From Scylla paramamosain (Eukaryota > Arthropoda > Malacostraca > Decapoda > Portunidae): a stretch of DNA of 64,000 nucleotides. Position numbers and translations under genes: made by a program. The DNA lies in NCBI RefSeq assembly GCF_035594125.1, contig NC_087168.1, positions 6,892,501-6,956,500 on the forward strand, in the 5' to 3' direction. Every line of letters begins with the position of its first letter. Position 1 is the first letter of the stretch. The notes beneath the pieces are model-generated. The model worked only from the letters and a program-made list of their open reading frames with translations. It made no database searches and was not told the DNA's origin. Of this stretch, positions 1-13,078 are shown piece after piece.

Positions 1-1633
1 AGATGTTTAAGAATCTTCCTGTTGAGGATAGATTCAAAAACTTTAGATAAGCAGGAAATTAAAGCAATAGGACGGTAGTTTGAGGGATTAGAGCGGTCAC
101 CCTTTTTAGGAACAGGTTGAATGTAGGCAAACTTCCAGCAAGAAGGAAAGGTAGATGTTGACAGACAGAGCTGAAAGAGTTTGACTAGGCAAGGTGCAGG
201 CACGGAGGCACAGTTTCGGAGAACAATAGGAGGGACCCCATCAGGTCCATAAGCCTTCCGAGGGTTTAGACCAGCGAGGGTATGGAAAACATCATTACGA
301 AGAATTTTAATACGTGGCATGAAGTAGTCAGAGGGTGGAGGAGAGGGAGGAACAAGCCCAGAATCGTCCAAGGTAGAGTTTTTAGCAAAGGTTTGAGCAA
401 AGAGTTCAGCTTTAGAAATAGACGTGATAGCAGTGGTGTCATCTGGTTGAAGTAGAGGAGGGAAAGAAGAAGAAGCAAAGTTATTGGAGATATTTTTGGC
501 TAGATGCCAGAAATCACGAGGGGAGTTAGATCTTGAAAGGTTTTGACATTTTCTGTTAATGAAGGAGTTTTTGGCTAGTTGGAGAACAGACTTGGCATGG
601 TTCCGGGCAGAAATATAAAGTGCATGAGATTCTGGTGATGGAAGGCTTAAGTACCTTTTGTGGGCCACCTCTCTATCATGTATAGCACGAGAACAAGCTG
701 TGTTAAACCAAGGTTTAGAAGGTTTAGGACGAGAAAAAGAGTGAGGAATGTACGCCTCCATGCCAGACACTATCACCTCTGTTATGCGCTCAGCACACAA
801 AGACGGGTCTCTGACACGGAAGCAGTAGTCATTCTTAGGAAAATCAGCAAAATACCTCCTCAGGTCCCCCCAACTAGCAGAGGCAAAACGCCAGAGGCAC
901 CTTCGCTTAGGGGGATCCTGAGGAGGGATTGGAGTGATAGGACAAGATAAAGATATGAGATTGTGATCGGAGGAGCCCAACGGAGAAGAAAGGGTGACAG
1001 CATAAGCAGAAGGATTAGAGGTCAGGAAAAGGTCAAGAATGTTGGGCGTATCTCCAAGACGGTCAGGAATACGAGTAGGGTGTTGCACCAATTGCTCTAG
1101 GTCATGGAGGATAGCAAAGTTGTAGGCTAGTTCACCAGGATGGTCAGTGAAGGGAGAGGAAAGCCAAAGCTAGTGGTGAACATTGAAGTCTCCAAGAATG
1201 GAGATCTCTGCAAAAGGGAAGAGGGTCAGAATGTGCTCCACTTTGGAAGTTAAGTAGTCAAAGAATTTCTTATAGTCAGAGGAGTTAGGAGAGAGGTATA
1301 CAGCACAGATAAATTTAGTATGAGAATGACTCTGTAGTCGTAGCCAGATGGTGGAAAACTCGGAAGATTGAAGAGCGTGGGCACGAGAGCAGGTTAAGTC
1401 ATTGCGCACATAAACGCAGCATCCAGCTTTGGATCGAAAATGAGGATAGAGAAAGTAGGAGGGAACAGAAAAGGGGCTACTGTCAGTTGCCTCAGACACC
1501 TGAGTTTCAGTGAGGAAAAGAAGATGAGGTTTAGAAGAGGAGAGGTGGTGTTCTACAGATTGAAAATTAGATCTTAGAACGCGAATGTTGCAGAAGTTAA
1601 TGAAGAAAAAGTTGAGGGGGGTGTCAAGACACT
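1..1633 (-). mobile_element. Jockey-like non-LTR retrotransposon (LINE), partial, runs off the left edge
   Basis: On the minus strand the segment reads as the endonuclease and the start of the reverse transcriptase of a LINE. Its 5' side meets satellite DNA at about 1620-1640, where the sequence turns into reversed satellite (GTTTTTGAGCTTGTTACC). The exact edge is uncertain by about 20 bases. The 3' half, including the catalytic RT core, the 3' UTR and any tail, lies outside the window, so target-site duplications cannot be examined. Base composition is clearly richer in G and C than the satellite. No ORF1 (gag-like) is visible upstream of the endonuclease, so the copy is either 5'-truncated or starts near ORF2. 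The element sits inside a reversed piece of satellite that continues to 1878. Confidence 0.9.
1..1633 (-). pseudogene. LINE ORF2 fragment: AP-type endonuclease plus N-terminal reverse transcriptase, one in-frame stop
   Basis: In LINEs this protein nicks the target DNA and copies the element RNA at the nick. One reading frame runs from about 1633 down to base 1, broken only by a TAG at 1170-1172. Endonuclease signs are FLTETQ (the metal-binding glutamate), ILGDFN at about 1182-1196 and SSDHNLIS at about 951-974. These match the E, GDFN and SDH motifs of apurinic-like endonucleases. The RT region begins with YGPDGVPP at about 225-251 and [19 protein letters not shown] at about 60-116, which are typical of the fingers of LINE reverse transcriptases. 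The YADD/FADD catalytic box would lie beyond the left edge. The stop falls directly after GDFNVHH, where related elements, as I recall, have a glutamine; a CAG to TAG transition would explain it. The first codons of the nominal frame from 1682 to about 1633 come from satellite. The copy is probably dead but recent. Confidence 0.88.
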
Positions 1634-1878
1634 TAGGGTTTTTGAGCTTGTTACCTACAAAAAAACGCAAAAATTGATACAAAGCACTCTATATTGGGAA
1701 ACAAAGGGACATTGCAAGAAAAGTGTATAATGAATGTTTTATAGTTAAAAAAAAAACCACAAGGCAAAAAACGCAAAAACTCGTGTATATGGAGAATTTT
1801 CGTAGATACCAAAATGCTGAAACTCATGAATAACACTATTAATTGAGAAACAGAACAACCTTACTAAATGCGTGTCAA
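1634..1878 (-). repeat. Reversed satellite segment next to the LINE (cassette a)
   Basis: The monomers here read on the minus strand (TTGTTACCTACAAAAAAACG, CTCGTGTATATGGAG). They correspond to sub-repeats 7, 6 and part of 5 of the HOR. The right border at about 1873-1886 has the junction GCGTGTCAAAAACACTAAAA, where reversed sub-repeat 5 meets forward sub-repeat 3. The same junction occurs at 9079 and 51941, and reversed at about 60530. The LINE interrupts or truncates the left part of the cassette. Confidence 0.8.
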
Positions 1879-1885
1879 AAACACT

Positions 1886-4800
1886 AAAAGGCAAGTTCTT
1901 TTTTTTATGTAACAAGCTCAAAAACACACAAAATATACTTTTCTGGTAATGTTATTCTATTTTTTCATATTGGTTGGTTTGCATCCGTTTTAGCATTTTT
2001 GTACGTAAATCTTTTAAAAGACACGTTTTCAGTAATTTTGTTTTGGATTTCCATATAGAGTGACTTTCATATTATCTATCGTTTTGGTGCCTAACATGCG
2101 AAAAAACACTCTAAAAAGATAGGTTTCTTTTGTTGTAAAGTCGTTACATTTCCCCAAATAGGTGACTTTGGATACACTTTATGGTTTGGTACATAACTCC
2201 GAAAAAAAGGTAAAAGTAACTTTTTCCACATAATTTTTCCACATAATTTCCCTGAATTTTGGCAGAATTTTGTCGTCTTGGTACCTATGAACATCAATAA
2301 CAAAAAAATAAAAATGCTATTATTTTATTTTTTTTTTCTCTATAAAGAGTGTTATTTGTAGGTTTTAACGTTTTGGTACTTAAAGAACTTCAAAACATTC
2401 ATAATACACATTTCTCGTAATGTCCTTTCCTTTCCCAAATATAGGGATCTTTGCATGTATTTAAGCGTTTTTATAGGTAATAGGATAAAAAACACTCAAA
2501 AACACTTGTTTTTTGGTAATGTTATTCTGCATCTGCATAAAGAAGTGTTTTGCATGCGTTTTAGCGATTTGGTATGTAAGGAGCTGAAAAACACTTCAAG
2601 GCAAGTTCTTGGTAAAAGTTGGTTTTATTCCAATGTAATATGATTGCCTAGCTTTTTATTGCTTTATTGCCTAACACGCTCAAAAAACACTCAAAAGACA
2701 CTTCTGGTAATGTCATTTTTTTCCCACATAAAGTTACTTTTTGCATGCTGTTTGGGGTTTTGCTAACTAAGAAAAAACACTCAAAATACACGCATTTGGT
2801 AATGTTGTCCTGTTTCCCAATTAAGATTGTTATTCATGAGTTTCAGCATTTTGGTATCTAAGAAACTTCTTTATATACACGAATTTTTGCGTTTTTTGCG
2901 TTGTGGTTCTTGTGAACCACAAGTTCTTTTGCCCAAAAATAATAAGACACTCATTATACTCGTTTCTCGTTATGTCCTTTTCTCTCCCAATAAGGAGTGC
3001 TTTGCATCCATTTTCGCGTTTTTTGTAGGTAACAAGCTCAAAAACACTTAAAATATACCTTTTTGATAATGTTATTCTATTTCTTCATATTGGTTGGTTT
3101 GCATCCGTTTTAGCGTTTTTCTACGTAAAACACCGAAAAGACACGTTTTCAGTAATTTTGTTTTCGATTCCCAAAGAATATTGCCAGATTTTTGGCAACT
3201 TAGTACCTATGAAGATGAATAACAAAAAAAAAAAATTATTTTATATTATTATTTTTTTCTCTATAAAGAGTGTTATTTGTGGGTTTTAGCTTTTTTGGTA
3301 CTTAAGGAACATAAAAATACTCATAATAGACGTTTCTCTTAATGTCCTTTCGTTTCCCAAACCTAAGGTTCTTTGCATGTATTTAAGCGTTTTTATAAAT
3401 AACATGATCAAAAACACTCAAAATACATGTTTTTGGTAATGTTACTCTGTTTCTCCATAAAGGGTGTTTTGCATGCGTTTTAGCGTTTTGGTATGTAAGG
3501 AGTTAAAAAAAACACTTAAAGGCAAGTTCTTCGTAAAAGTTGGTTTTATTCCCATGTAATGTGATTGTTCTGCTTTTTAGTGCTTTGTTGGATATCACGC
3601 TCAAAAACACTCAAAAGACACTTTTCTGGTAATATAATTTTTTTCCCACATAAAGATAGTTTCGCATGTAATTTGGGATTTTCGTAACTAAGAATGTGAA
3701 AAACACTCAAAAAACACAGATTTGGTAAGGTAGTTCTGTTTATCAATTAAAAGTGTTATTCATGCATTTCAGCCTTTTGGTATGTATGAAACTTCTCTAT
3801 ATACACGAGTTTTTTGCGTTTTTTGCCTTGTGGTTCGTGTGAAACTATAAAACACTCATTATACACTTTTTTCGTAATGTTCTTTTGTTTCCCAATATAG
3901 AGTGCTTTCCATCCATTTTCGCATTTTTTATAGGTAACAAGCTGAAAAACACTCAAAATATATCTTTTTGGTAATGTTATTCTATTTCTTCATATTGTTT
4001 GGTTTGCATCCGTTTTAGCGTTTTTCTTCGTAAATCACTGAAGAGACACGTTTTCAGTAATATTGTTGAAATTGCTGAAAAACACTCATAAGACAGGTTT
4101 CTGGTAAAGTTGAGTAAATTCTTCATATAGGTGGCTTTGCATGCACTTCAGGGTTTGGTACATAACTCCGGAAAAATGCTGAAATTATTTTTTTATAATG
4201 ATCTTTTTTACAAAATTTCCTTGAATTTTTCCAGAATTTTGGTATCTCGGTACCTATGAAGATGAATAACAATTTTTTTTTTCTCTCTATAATGTGTTAT
4301 TTGTGAGTTTTAGCTTTTTGGTACTTAAGGAACTTAAAAACACTCATAATACACGATTTTCGTAATGTCCTTTTCTTATACAAACATAGGGTTCTTTACA
4401 TGTATTTAAGCGTTTTTATAGGTAACACGATCAAAAACACTCAAAATACATATTTTTGGTAATGTTATTCTGTTTGTCCATAAAGGGTGTTTTGCATGCA
4501 ATTTAGCGTTTTGGTATGTAAGGAGTTAAAAAACACTTAAAAGCATGTTCTTCGTAAAAGTTGGTTTTATTCTCAAGTGATGTGATTGTTCTGCTTTTTA
4601 GTGCTTTGTTGCATATCACGCTCAAAAACATTGAAAAGACATTTTTCTGGTAATGTCATTTTTTTCCCATATAAAGGTAGTTTCGCATGTAATTTGCCAA
4701 TTTCGTAACTAAGAATGTGAAAAACACTCAAAATACACAATTAAAAAAACTCTCAAAATATACCTTTTTGGTAATGTTATTCTATTTCTTCATTTTGGTT

Positions 4801-7800
4801 GTTTTCCATCCGTTTTAGCATTTTCTACGTAAAACACCGAAAAGACACGTTTTCAGTAATTTTGTTTTGGATTCCCATATAGATTGACTTTCTTGGGTTT
4901 TATCGTGTTGGTTCTTAACATGCTGAAAAACACTCATAAGACAGTTTTCTGGCAAACACGTTTAATTTCCCCATATAGGTGGCTTTGCATGCACTTAAGG
5001 GGTTTGGTACATAACAGTCCGAAAAAAAAGCTAAATTTAACTTTTTTGATAATGTTCTTATTACATATAATTTCCTGAACTTTGCCCGAGTTTTGGCACC
5101 TCGTTACCTGTGAAGATGAATAAGAATGAAAAAAATATCGTATTTTTTTTACTTATCTATTTTTTCTCAATAAAGAATGTAATTTGTGGTTATTAGCTTT
5201 TTCGTACTTAATGAACTTAAAAACACTCATAATACACGTTTCTCGTAATGTCCTTTCATTTCCCAAAAATAGGGTTCTTTGCATGTATTTAAGCGTTTTT
5301 ATTGGTAACATGATCAAAAACACTCAAAATACATGTTTTTGGTAATGTTATTGTTTCACCATAAAGTGTATTTTGCATGCATTTTAGTGTTTTGGTATAT
5401 AAGGAGCTCAAATACACTTAAAGGCAAGTTCTTGTTAAAAATTGGTTTTATTCCAATGTAATGTGATTGCCCTGCTTTTCAGTGCTTTTTTGCCTAACAC
5501 ACTCAAAAACACTCAAAAGACATTTTTCTGGTAATGTCATTTTTTTCCCACATAAAGCTGGTTTCGCATGTAATTTGGGGTTTTGGTAACTAATAATGTA
5601 AAAAAGCACTCAAAATACACACATTTAGTAAGATTGTTTTGCTTCTCAATTAAGAGTGTTGTTCATGAGTTTCAGCATTTTGGTATCTACGAAACTTCTT
5701 CATATACACTAGCTTTTGCATTTTTTGCCTTATGGTTCTTTTGAACTATAAAACTTTCATGATACACTTTTCATGCAATGCCCTTTTCTTTCCCATTATA
5801 GAGTGCTTTGCATCAATTTTCGTGTTTTTTATAGGTAAAAAGCTCAAAAACACTCAAAATATACCTTTTTGGTAATGTTTTTCTATTTCTTTATATTGGT
5901 TTGTTTGCATCCGTGTTAGCGTTTTTCTATGTAAAACACTGAGAAGACACTTTTCCAGTAATTTTGTTTTGAATTCCCATATAGAGTTAGATCCTTATTA
6001 TTTATTGTTTTGGTGCCTAACATGCTGAACAACATTCAAAAGAGAGATTTCTGATAAGGTGGTTTAATTTCCTTATATAGGAGGCTTTCCATGCACTTTA
6101 GGATTTGGTATATAAAAAAGCTAAAATTAACTTTTTTGGTAATATTCCTTTATCATATAATTGCCCTGAATTTTCCCAGAATTTTGGCATTTTGGAACCT
6201 ATGAAGATAAATAAAAAAATTTTAAAAATCCTATTTTTTTAATTATTTATTTATTTTATTTATTTTTCTCAATAAAGAGTGTTATTTGTGGGATTTACCT
6301 TTTGGTACTTAAGGTTATTAAAAACACTCATAATACACGTTTCTCGTAATGTCCTTTCGTTTCCCAAACATAAGGTTCTTTGCGTGTATTTAGGCGTTTT
6401 TATAGATAACGTGATCAAAAACACTCAAAATACAAGGTTTTGGTAATGTTATTCTGTTTCTCCATAAAGTGTGTTTTGCAAGCGTTTTGCAGTTTTGTAT
6501 AAAAGGAGCTCAAAAACACTTAAAGGCAAGTGCTTGGTAAAAAATGGTTTTATTCCAATATAATATGATTGTCCTGCTTTTGAGTACTTTATTACCTATC
6601 ACGTTGAAAAACATTCAAAAGATACTTTTCTGGTAAAGTCATTTTTTTCCCCACAAAATTATTTTCGCATGTAATTTGGGGTTTTTGGTAACTAAGAGTG
6701 TGAAAAGCACTCAAAATACACGCATTTAGTAAGGTTGTTCTGTTTCTCAATTAAGAGTGTTATTCATGAGTTTCAGCATTTTGGTATCTAAGAAATCTCT
6801 CCATATACACGAGTTTTTGCGTTGTTTGCTTTGTGGTTCTTTTGAAGTATAAAACTCTCATTATACACTTTTCCTGCAATGTCCTTTTGTTTCCCAATAT
6901 AGAGTACTTTGCATCAATTTTCGCGTTTTTCTAGGTAAAAAGCTCAAAAACACTCAAAATATACATTTTTGGTAACGTTTTTCTATTTCTTGATATTGGT
7001 TAATTTGCATCCGTTTTAACGTTTTTCTACGTAAAACACTGAGAAGAAACGTTTTTAGTAACTTTCTGGTAAGGTCGTTTAATTTCCTCATATTGGAGGC
7101 TTTACATGCACTTTAGGGTTTGGTACATAACAGTCCGAAAAAAAAAGCTGAAATTAACTTTTTTGATAATATTCTTTTATCACATAATTGCCCTGAATTT
7201 TTCCAGAATTTTGGCATCTCGGTACCTATGAAGATAAATAACAAAAAAAAAAAAATCCTATTTATTTTATTTTTTTATTTTTTATTTTCTAAATAAAGAG
7301 TGTTATTTGTGCGTTTTAGCTTCTTGGTACTTATGGAACTTATAAAAAACATTCATAATACACGTTTCTCGTAATGTCCTTTTGTTTCCCAAACATAATG
7401 TTCTTTGCATGTACTTAAGCGTTTTTATAGATAACATGATCAAAAACACTCAAAATACATGTTTTTCGTAATGTTATTCTGTTTCTCCATAAAGTTTGTT
7501 TTTCATGCGTTTTAGCGGTTTGGTATATAAGGGGTTAAAAAACACTTAAAGGCAAATTCTTCGTACAAATTGGTTTTAATCATGTAATGTGATCGTTCTG
7601 CTTTTTAGTGCTTTGTTGCATATCATGCTCAAAAACACTCAAAAGATACTTTTCTTGTAATGTCATTTTTTTTCCCAAATGAAGCTAGTTTCGCATGTAA
7701 TTTGGCATTTTTGTAACTAAGAATGTGAAAAACACTTAAAATACACAATTTGGTAAGGTAGTTCTGTTTAAGGTACTAAGGTAGTTCTGTTCTGTTTAAA

Positions 7801-8777
7801 AGTGTTATTCATGCATTTCATCATTTTGGTAAGTAAAAATTTCTCTATATGCACGAGTTTTTACGTTTATTGCCTTGTGGTTCTTTTAAAACTATAAAAC
7901 ACTCATTAAACACGTTTCTCGTAATGTCCTTTTGTTTCCTAATATAGAGTGCTTTCCATCCATTTTTGCTTTTTTTGTAGGTAACAAGTTCAAAAACACT
8001 CAAAAAATATTTTTTTGGTAATGTTATTCTATTTCTTCATATAGGATGGTTTGTATCCGCTTTAGCGCTTTTCTACGTAAAACACTGAAAAGACACGTTT
8101 TAGTAATTTTGTTTTGGATTCACATATTGACTGATTTTCATATTATTTATCGTATTGGTGCCTAACATGCTGAAAAACATTAAAAAGACAGGTTTCTGGT
8201 AAAGTCGTTTAACTTCCCTATATAGGTGGCTTTGCATGCACTTTAGGTTTTGGTACATAACAATCAGAAAAAAAAGCTATAATTAACTTTCATGATAATG
8301 TTCTTTTTTTCACATAAATTCCCTGAATTTGGGCAGAATTTTGGCAATTCGGTACCTATGAAGATGAAAAACAAAAAACAAAATTTCCATTTTTTTTATT
8401 TTTTTTATTTATTTATTTATTTTTTTCTAAAGAGTGTTATTTGTGGATTTTAGCTTTTTTGGTACTGAAGGAACTTAAAAATCACTCATAATACACGTTT
8501 CTCGTAATGTTCTTTCGTTTCCCAAACATAAGGTTCTTTGCATATATTTAAGCGTTTTTAGATAACATGATCAAAAACACTCAAAATACATGTATTTGGT
8601 AATGTTATTCTGTTTCTCCATAAAATGTATTTTGCATGCGTTTTAGCGTTTTGGTATGTAAGGAGCTCAAAAACATTTAAAGGCCACTTCTTGGTAAAAT
8701 TTGGTTTTATTCCCATGTAATGTAATTGCCCTGGCTTTTAGTGCTTTATTGCGTAACACGCTCAAAAACACTGAAAA
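1886..8777 (+). repeat. Higher-order satellite array, forward, left block
   Basis: These are units of the 1.1-kb HOR in forward orientation. The landmark GTACCTATGAA in sub-repeat 11, or its variants, falls at about 2281, 3202, 4250, 5103 (variant), 6195 (variant), 7222 and 8352. Unit lengths are therefore about 920, 1050, 850, 1090, 1030 and 1130 bp. Short units come from loss of whole sub-repeats in register. Near 3170 sub-repeats 8-10 are missing. Near 4740 the sequence jumps from sub-repeat 5 to 7. Near 7055 sub-repeat 8 runs straight into the end of 9. Just after the start, about 1890-1905, some 400 bp present in the related stretch 9095-9510 are missing. No gene is present. Confidence 0.9.
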
Positions 8778-9081
8778 GACATGCAAAGCCTCCCATATGA
8801 GGAAATTAAAAACGTTACCAGAAATCTGTCTTTTGAGTGTTTTTCAGCATGTTAGGCACCAAAACGATAAATAATAAGGAACTCACTCTATGTGGGAATC
8901 CAAAAGAAAATGACTGAAAACGTGTCTTCTCAGTGTTTTACGTAGAAAACATTGCGGGAAAAATGTAAAATGAATGTTTTATAATTAAAAAAATCCACAA
9001 GGCAAAAAACAAAAGCAAAAAATGCTGAAACTCATGAATAACACTCTTAATTGAGAAACAGAGCAACCTTACTAAATGCGT
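8778..9081 (-). repeat. Inverted satellite cassette b (internally deleted)
   Basis: Forward sub-repeat 4 stops at GAAAAGACATGC (8774-8784) and continues as reversed sub-repeats 10 (its beginning), 9, 8, then 6 and 5. Forward sequence resumes at TGTCAAAAACACTAAAAGGC (9081-9100). Compared with the longer cassette at 51464-51944, the part covering sub-repeat 7 is missing near 8947. Both borders are the same as in the other cassettes. Confidence 0.85.
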
Positions 9082-9542
9082 GTCAAAAACACTAAAAGGC
9101 ATTTTCTTCGTAAAAGTTGTTTTTCTTCCCATGTAATGTGATTGCCGTGCTTTTTAGTGCTTTATTGCCTAACACACTCAAAAACACTCAAAGACACTTT
9201 TCTGGTAATGTCATTTTTTTCCCACATAAAGCTAGTTTTGCATGGAATTTGGGATTTTGGTAACTAAGAATGTAAAAAAAGCACTCAAAATACACGCATT
9301 TAGTAAGGTTGTTCTGTTTCTTGATTAAGAGTGTTATTCATGAGTTTCAGTATTTTGGTATCTAAGAAACTTCTCCATACAGTCGAATTTTTGCATTTTT
9401 TGCCTTGTGATTCTGGTGAACTATAAAACACTCATTATACACGTTTCTCATTATGTCCTTTTTTTTTTTCCTTATATAGAGTGCTTTGCATCCATTTTCG
9501 AGTTTCTTTTTATGTAACAAGCTCAAAAACACACAAAATATA
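9082..9542 (+). repeat. HOR satellite between the inverted cassette and duplication copy A
   Basis: Forward sub-repeats 3 to 7 of a variant unit, recognised by CATACAGTCGA (about 9376-9386) and TTTATGTAACAAGCTC (about 9509-9524). The same variant occurs at 52240-52390 and, reversed, at about 60225-60240. The left breakpoint of the 19.4-kb duplication falls in sub-repeat 7 at its right end. Confidence 0.8.
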
Positions 9543-10082
9543 CTTTTTTGGTAATGTTATTCTATTCCTTCATATTGGTTGGTTTGCCTCCGTTTTAGCG
9601 TTTTTCTACGTAAATCTTTTAAAAGACACGTTTCCAGTAATTTTGTTTTGGATTTCCATATAGAGTGAGTTTCATATTTTTTATCGTTTTGGTGCCTAAC
9701 ATGCTTTTTGGTGCGTTTTGCTTCCCAATATAGAGTGGTTTCTATCCATTTTCGCGTTTTTTGTAGGTAACAATATCAAAAACACTCAAAATATACCTTT
9801 TTGTTAATGTTATTCTATTTCTTCATTTTGATTAGTTTGCATCCGTTTTAGCGTTTTGTACGTAAAACACCGAAAAGACACGTTTTCAGTAATTTTGTTT
9901 TGGATTCCCATATAGATTGACTTCCTTGGGTTTTATGATGTTGGTTCCTAACATGCTGAAAAACACTCATAAGACAGTTTTCTGGCAAACACGTTTAATT
10001 TCCCCATATAGGTGGCTTTGCATGCAATTTAGGGGTTTGGTACATAACAGTTCGAAAAAAAAGCTAAATTTAACTTTTTTGA

Positions 10083-10197
10083 TGATGTTTTTTTTTCACA
10101 TAATTTTCTGAAATTTGCCCGAATTTTGGCATTTCGGTACCTGTGAAGATGAATAAGAAAGAAAAAAATATTGTATTTATTTTTTTCATTTATTTAT
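10083..10197 (+). repeat. Sub-repeat 10/11 stretch present in copy A, absent from copy B
   Basis: Copy A has a normal end of sub-repeat 10, the CGGTACCTGTGAAG landmark and the AT-rich tail here. In copy B at about 29663 the sequence goes from ACTTTTTTGAT directly to TATTGTTTCTC, a loss of about 113 bp. The edges are short T-rich stretches, so slippage or short-homology deletion after the duplication is likely. Confidence 0.8.
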
Positions 10198-12488
10198 TGT
10201 TTCTCAATAAAGAGTGTTATTTGTGGCTTTTAGCTTTTTGGTAATTAATGAACTTAAAAACACTTATAATACTCGTTTCTCGTAATCTCCTTTCATTTCC
10301 CAAAAATAATGTTCTTTGCATTTATTTAAGCGTTTTTATTGGTAACATGATCAAAAACACTAAAAATACATGTTTTTGGTAATGTTATTCTGTTTCACCA
10401 TAAAGAGTGTTTTGCATGCGTTTTAGTGTTTTGGTATATAAGGAGCTCAAAAACACATAAATGCAAGTTCTTGGTAAAAATTCGTTTTCCTCCAATGTAA
10501 TGTGATTGCCCTCCTTTTTAGTGCTTTCTTTTCTATCACGCTCAAAAACACTCAAAAGACACTTTTCTGGTAAAGTGTTTTTTTTTTCCCACAAATCTAT
10601 TTTCGCATGCAATTTTGGGTTTTGATAAGAATGTGAAAAGCAATCAAAATACATGCATTTATTAAGGCTGTTCTGTTTCTCAATTAGGAATGTTATTCAT
10701 GAGTTTTACCATTTTTGTATCTAGGAAACCTCTCCATATACACGAGATTTTGCGTTTTTTGCCTTGCGGTTCTTTTGAACTATAAAACAGTCATTATACA
10801 CTTTTCTTGCAATGTTCTTTTCTTTCCCAATATAGAGTGCTTTGCATCAATTTTCGCGTTTTTTGTAGGTAACATGCTCAAAAACACTCAAAATATACCT
10901 TTTTAGTAACGTTTTTCTATTTCTTGATATTGGTTGCTTTGCATCCCTTTTAGAGTTTTTCTACGTAAAACACTGAGAAGACACGTTTTCAGTAGCTTTT
11001 TTTATGAATTCCCATATAGGGTGAGTTTTGGTTTTGGTGCCTAACATGCTAAAAAACACTCAAAACACATATTTCTTGTAAGGTCGTTTAATTTCCTCAT
11101 ATAGGAGTCTTTGCATGCACTTTAAGGTTTGGTACATAACAGTCCGATAAAAAAAAAAACGGAAATTAACTTTTTTGATAATACTCTTTTATCTTATGAT
11201 TGCCCTGAATTTTCCCAGAATTTTGGCATCTCGGTACCTATGAATATGAATAAAAAAAAAAAAAAAAACCTATTTTTTTATATTTTTATTTTCTTTATTT
11301 TCTAAATATAGAGTGTTATTGGTGGGTTCTAGCTTTTTGGTACTTAAGGAACTTAAAAAAACACTCATAATACACGTTTCTTGTCATATCCTTTTGTTTC
11401 CCAAACATAATGTTCTTTGCATGTATTTAAGCGTTTTTATAGATAACAATATCAAAAACACTAAAAATACATGTTTTTGGTAATGTTGTTCTGTTTCTCC
11501 AAAACGTTTGTTTTTGTATGCGTTTTAGCGGTTTGGTATATAAGGACCTCAAAAACACTTAAAGGCATTGGTGTTATTCCAATGTAATATGATTGCCCTG
11601 CTTTTTAGTGCTTTATTGCCTATCATGCTCAAAAACACTTAAAAGACACTTTTCTGTTAATGTCATTTTTTTCTCACATAAAGGTGGTTTTGCATGCAAT
11701 TTGGGGTTTTGGTAACTAAGAATGTGAAAAGCACTCAAAATACACGCATTTAGTAAGGTTGTTCTGTTTCTCAATTAAGAGTGTTATTCATGAGTTTCAG
11801 CATTTTGGTATCTAGGAACCTTCTCCATATACAGGAGTTTTTGTGTTTTTAGCCTTTTGGTTCTTTTGAACTATAAAAACTCATTATACACATTTCTTGG
11901 AAAGTCCTTTTGTTTTTTAATATAGAGTGCTTTGCCATTTTCGCGTTTTTTGTAGGTAACAAGCTCAAAAACAGAAAAAATATACCTTTCTGGTAATGTT
12001 TTTCTATTTCTTGATATTGGTAGGTTTGCATCCGTTTTAGCGTTTTTCTACGTAAAAGAAAGAAAAAACACGTTTTCAGTAATTTTGTTTTGGATTCTCA
12101 TATAGAATGAGTTCCTTATTATTTATCGTTTTAGTGCCTAACATGCTGAAAAACACTCAAAAAACAGATTTCTGGTAAGATCGTTTAATTTCCTCATATA
12201 GGAGTCTTTGGATGCACTTTAAGGTTTGGTACATAACAGTCCGAAAAAAAAGCTAAAATTTACTTTTTTGATCTTTTTTTTTTTTAACATATAATAGTCC
12301 TGAATTTTCCCAGAAATTTTGGCATCTCGGTACCTATGAAGATGAATAACAAAAAAAAAAAAAAATCCTATTTTTTTATTTTCTTTCTTTTTTTTCTAAA
12401 AAAAGAGAGTTATTTGTGGGTTTTAGCTTTTTTGTACTTAAGGAACTTAAAGACACTTATAATACACATTTCTCAAAATGGCCTTTCG

Positions 12489-12515
12489 TTTCTTATGTTT
12501 CTTATGTTTCTTATG
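12489..12515 (+). repeat. 9-bp minisatellite (TTTCTTATG)x3
   Basis: Three perfect copies of TTTCTTATG followed by TTTACATAAGG replace the usual TTTCCCAAACATAAGG at the end of sub-repeat 1. The same expansion is at 31938-31964 in copy B, so it predates the 19.4-kb duplication. It is not in the other HOR units that I read. Confidence 0.85.
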
Positions 12516-12901
12516 TTTACATAAGGTTTTTTGCATGTATTTAAGCGTTTTTATAGATAACATGATCAAAAACACTCAAAATATATGTTTTTGGTAATTT
12601 TATTCTCTTTCTCCATAAAAGGTGATTTGCATGCGTTTTAGCGTTTTCGTATGTAATGAGCTCAAAAACACTTAAAGGCAAGTTCTTGGTAAAAGTTGTT
12701 ATTATTCCCATGTCATGTGATTCCCTTGCTTTTTAGTGCTTTATTGCCTAACACGCTCAAAAACATTCAAAAGACACTTTTCTGGTAATATCATTTTATT
12801 CCCACATAAAGATAGTTTTGCATGGAATTTGGGGTTTTGCTAACTAAGAATGTGAAAAAAAAACTCAAAACTCAGGGTTTAGTAAGGTTGTTCTATTTCT
12901 T

Positions 12902-13078
12902 AATTAAAAGTGTTATTCATGAGTTTCAGCATTTTGGTATGTAAGAAACTTTTCTAATACACACATTTGGTAAGGTATTTCTGTTTGAAAATTAAAAGTG
13001 TTATTGATGAGTTTCAGCTTTTTGGTATGTAAGAACTTCTTTATGTACACGAGTTTTTGAGCTTTTTACCTTGTGGTT
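12902..13078 (+). repeat. 88-bp partial duplication of sub-repeats 5 and 6
   Basis: AATTAAAAGTGTTATT occurs at 12902 and again at 12990, followed each time by TGAGTTTCAG and TTTTGGTATGTAAGAA. This adds about 88 bp and makes the unit about 1160 bp. The same insertion is in copy B at about 32352-32530. Confidence 0.75.

Noticed and set aside
660..950. 96-codon plus-strand frame opposite the LINE
   Set aside because: It is antisense to the long, motif-bearing LINE frame and has no recognisable content of its own.
12489..12515. TTTCTTATG triplet as a functional element
   Set aside because: It is present in one unit type only and is best explained by slippage.
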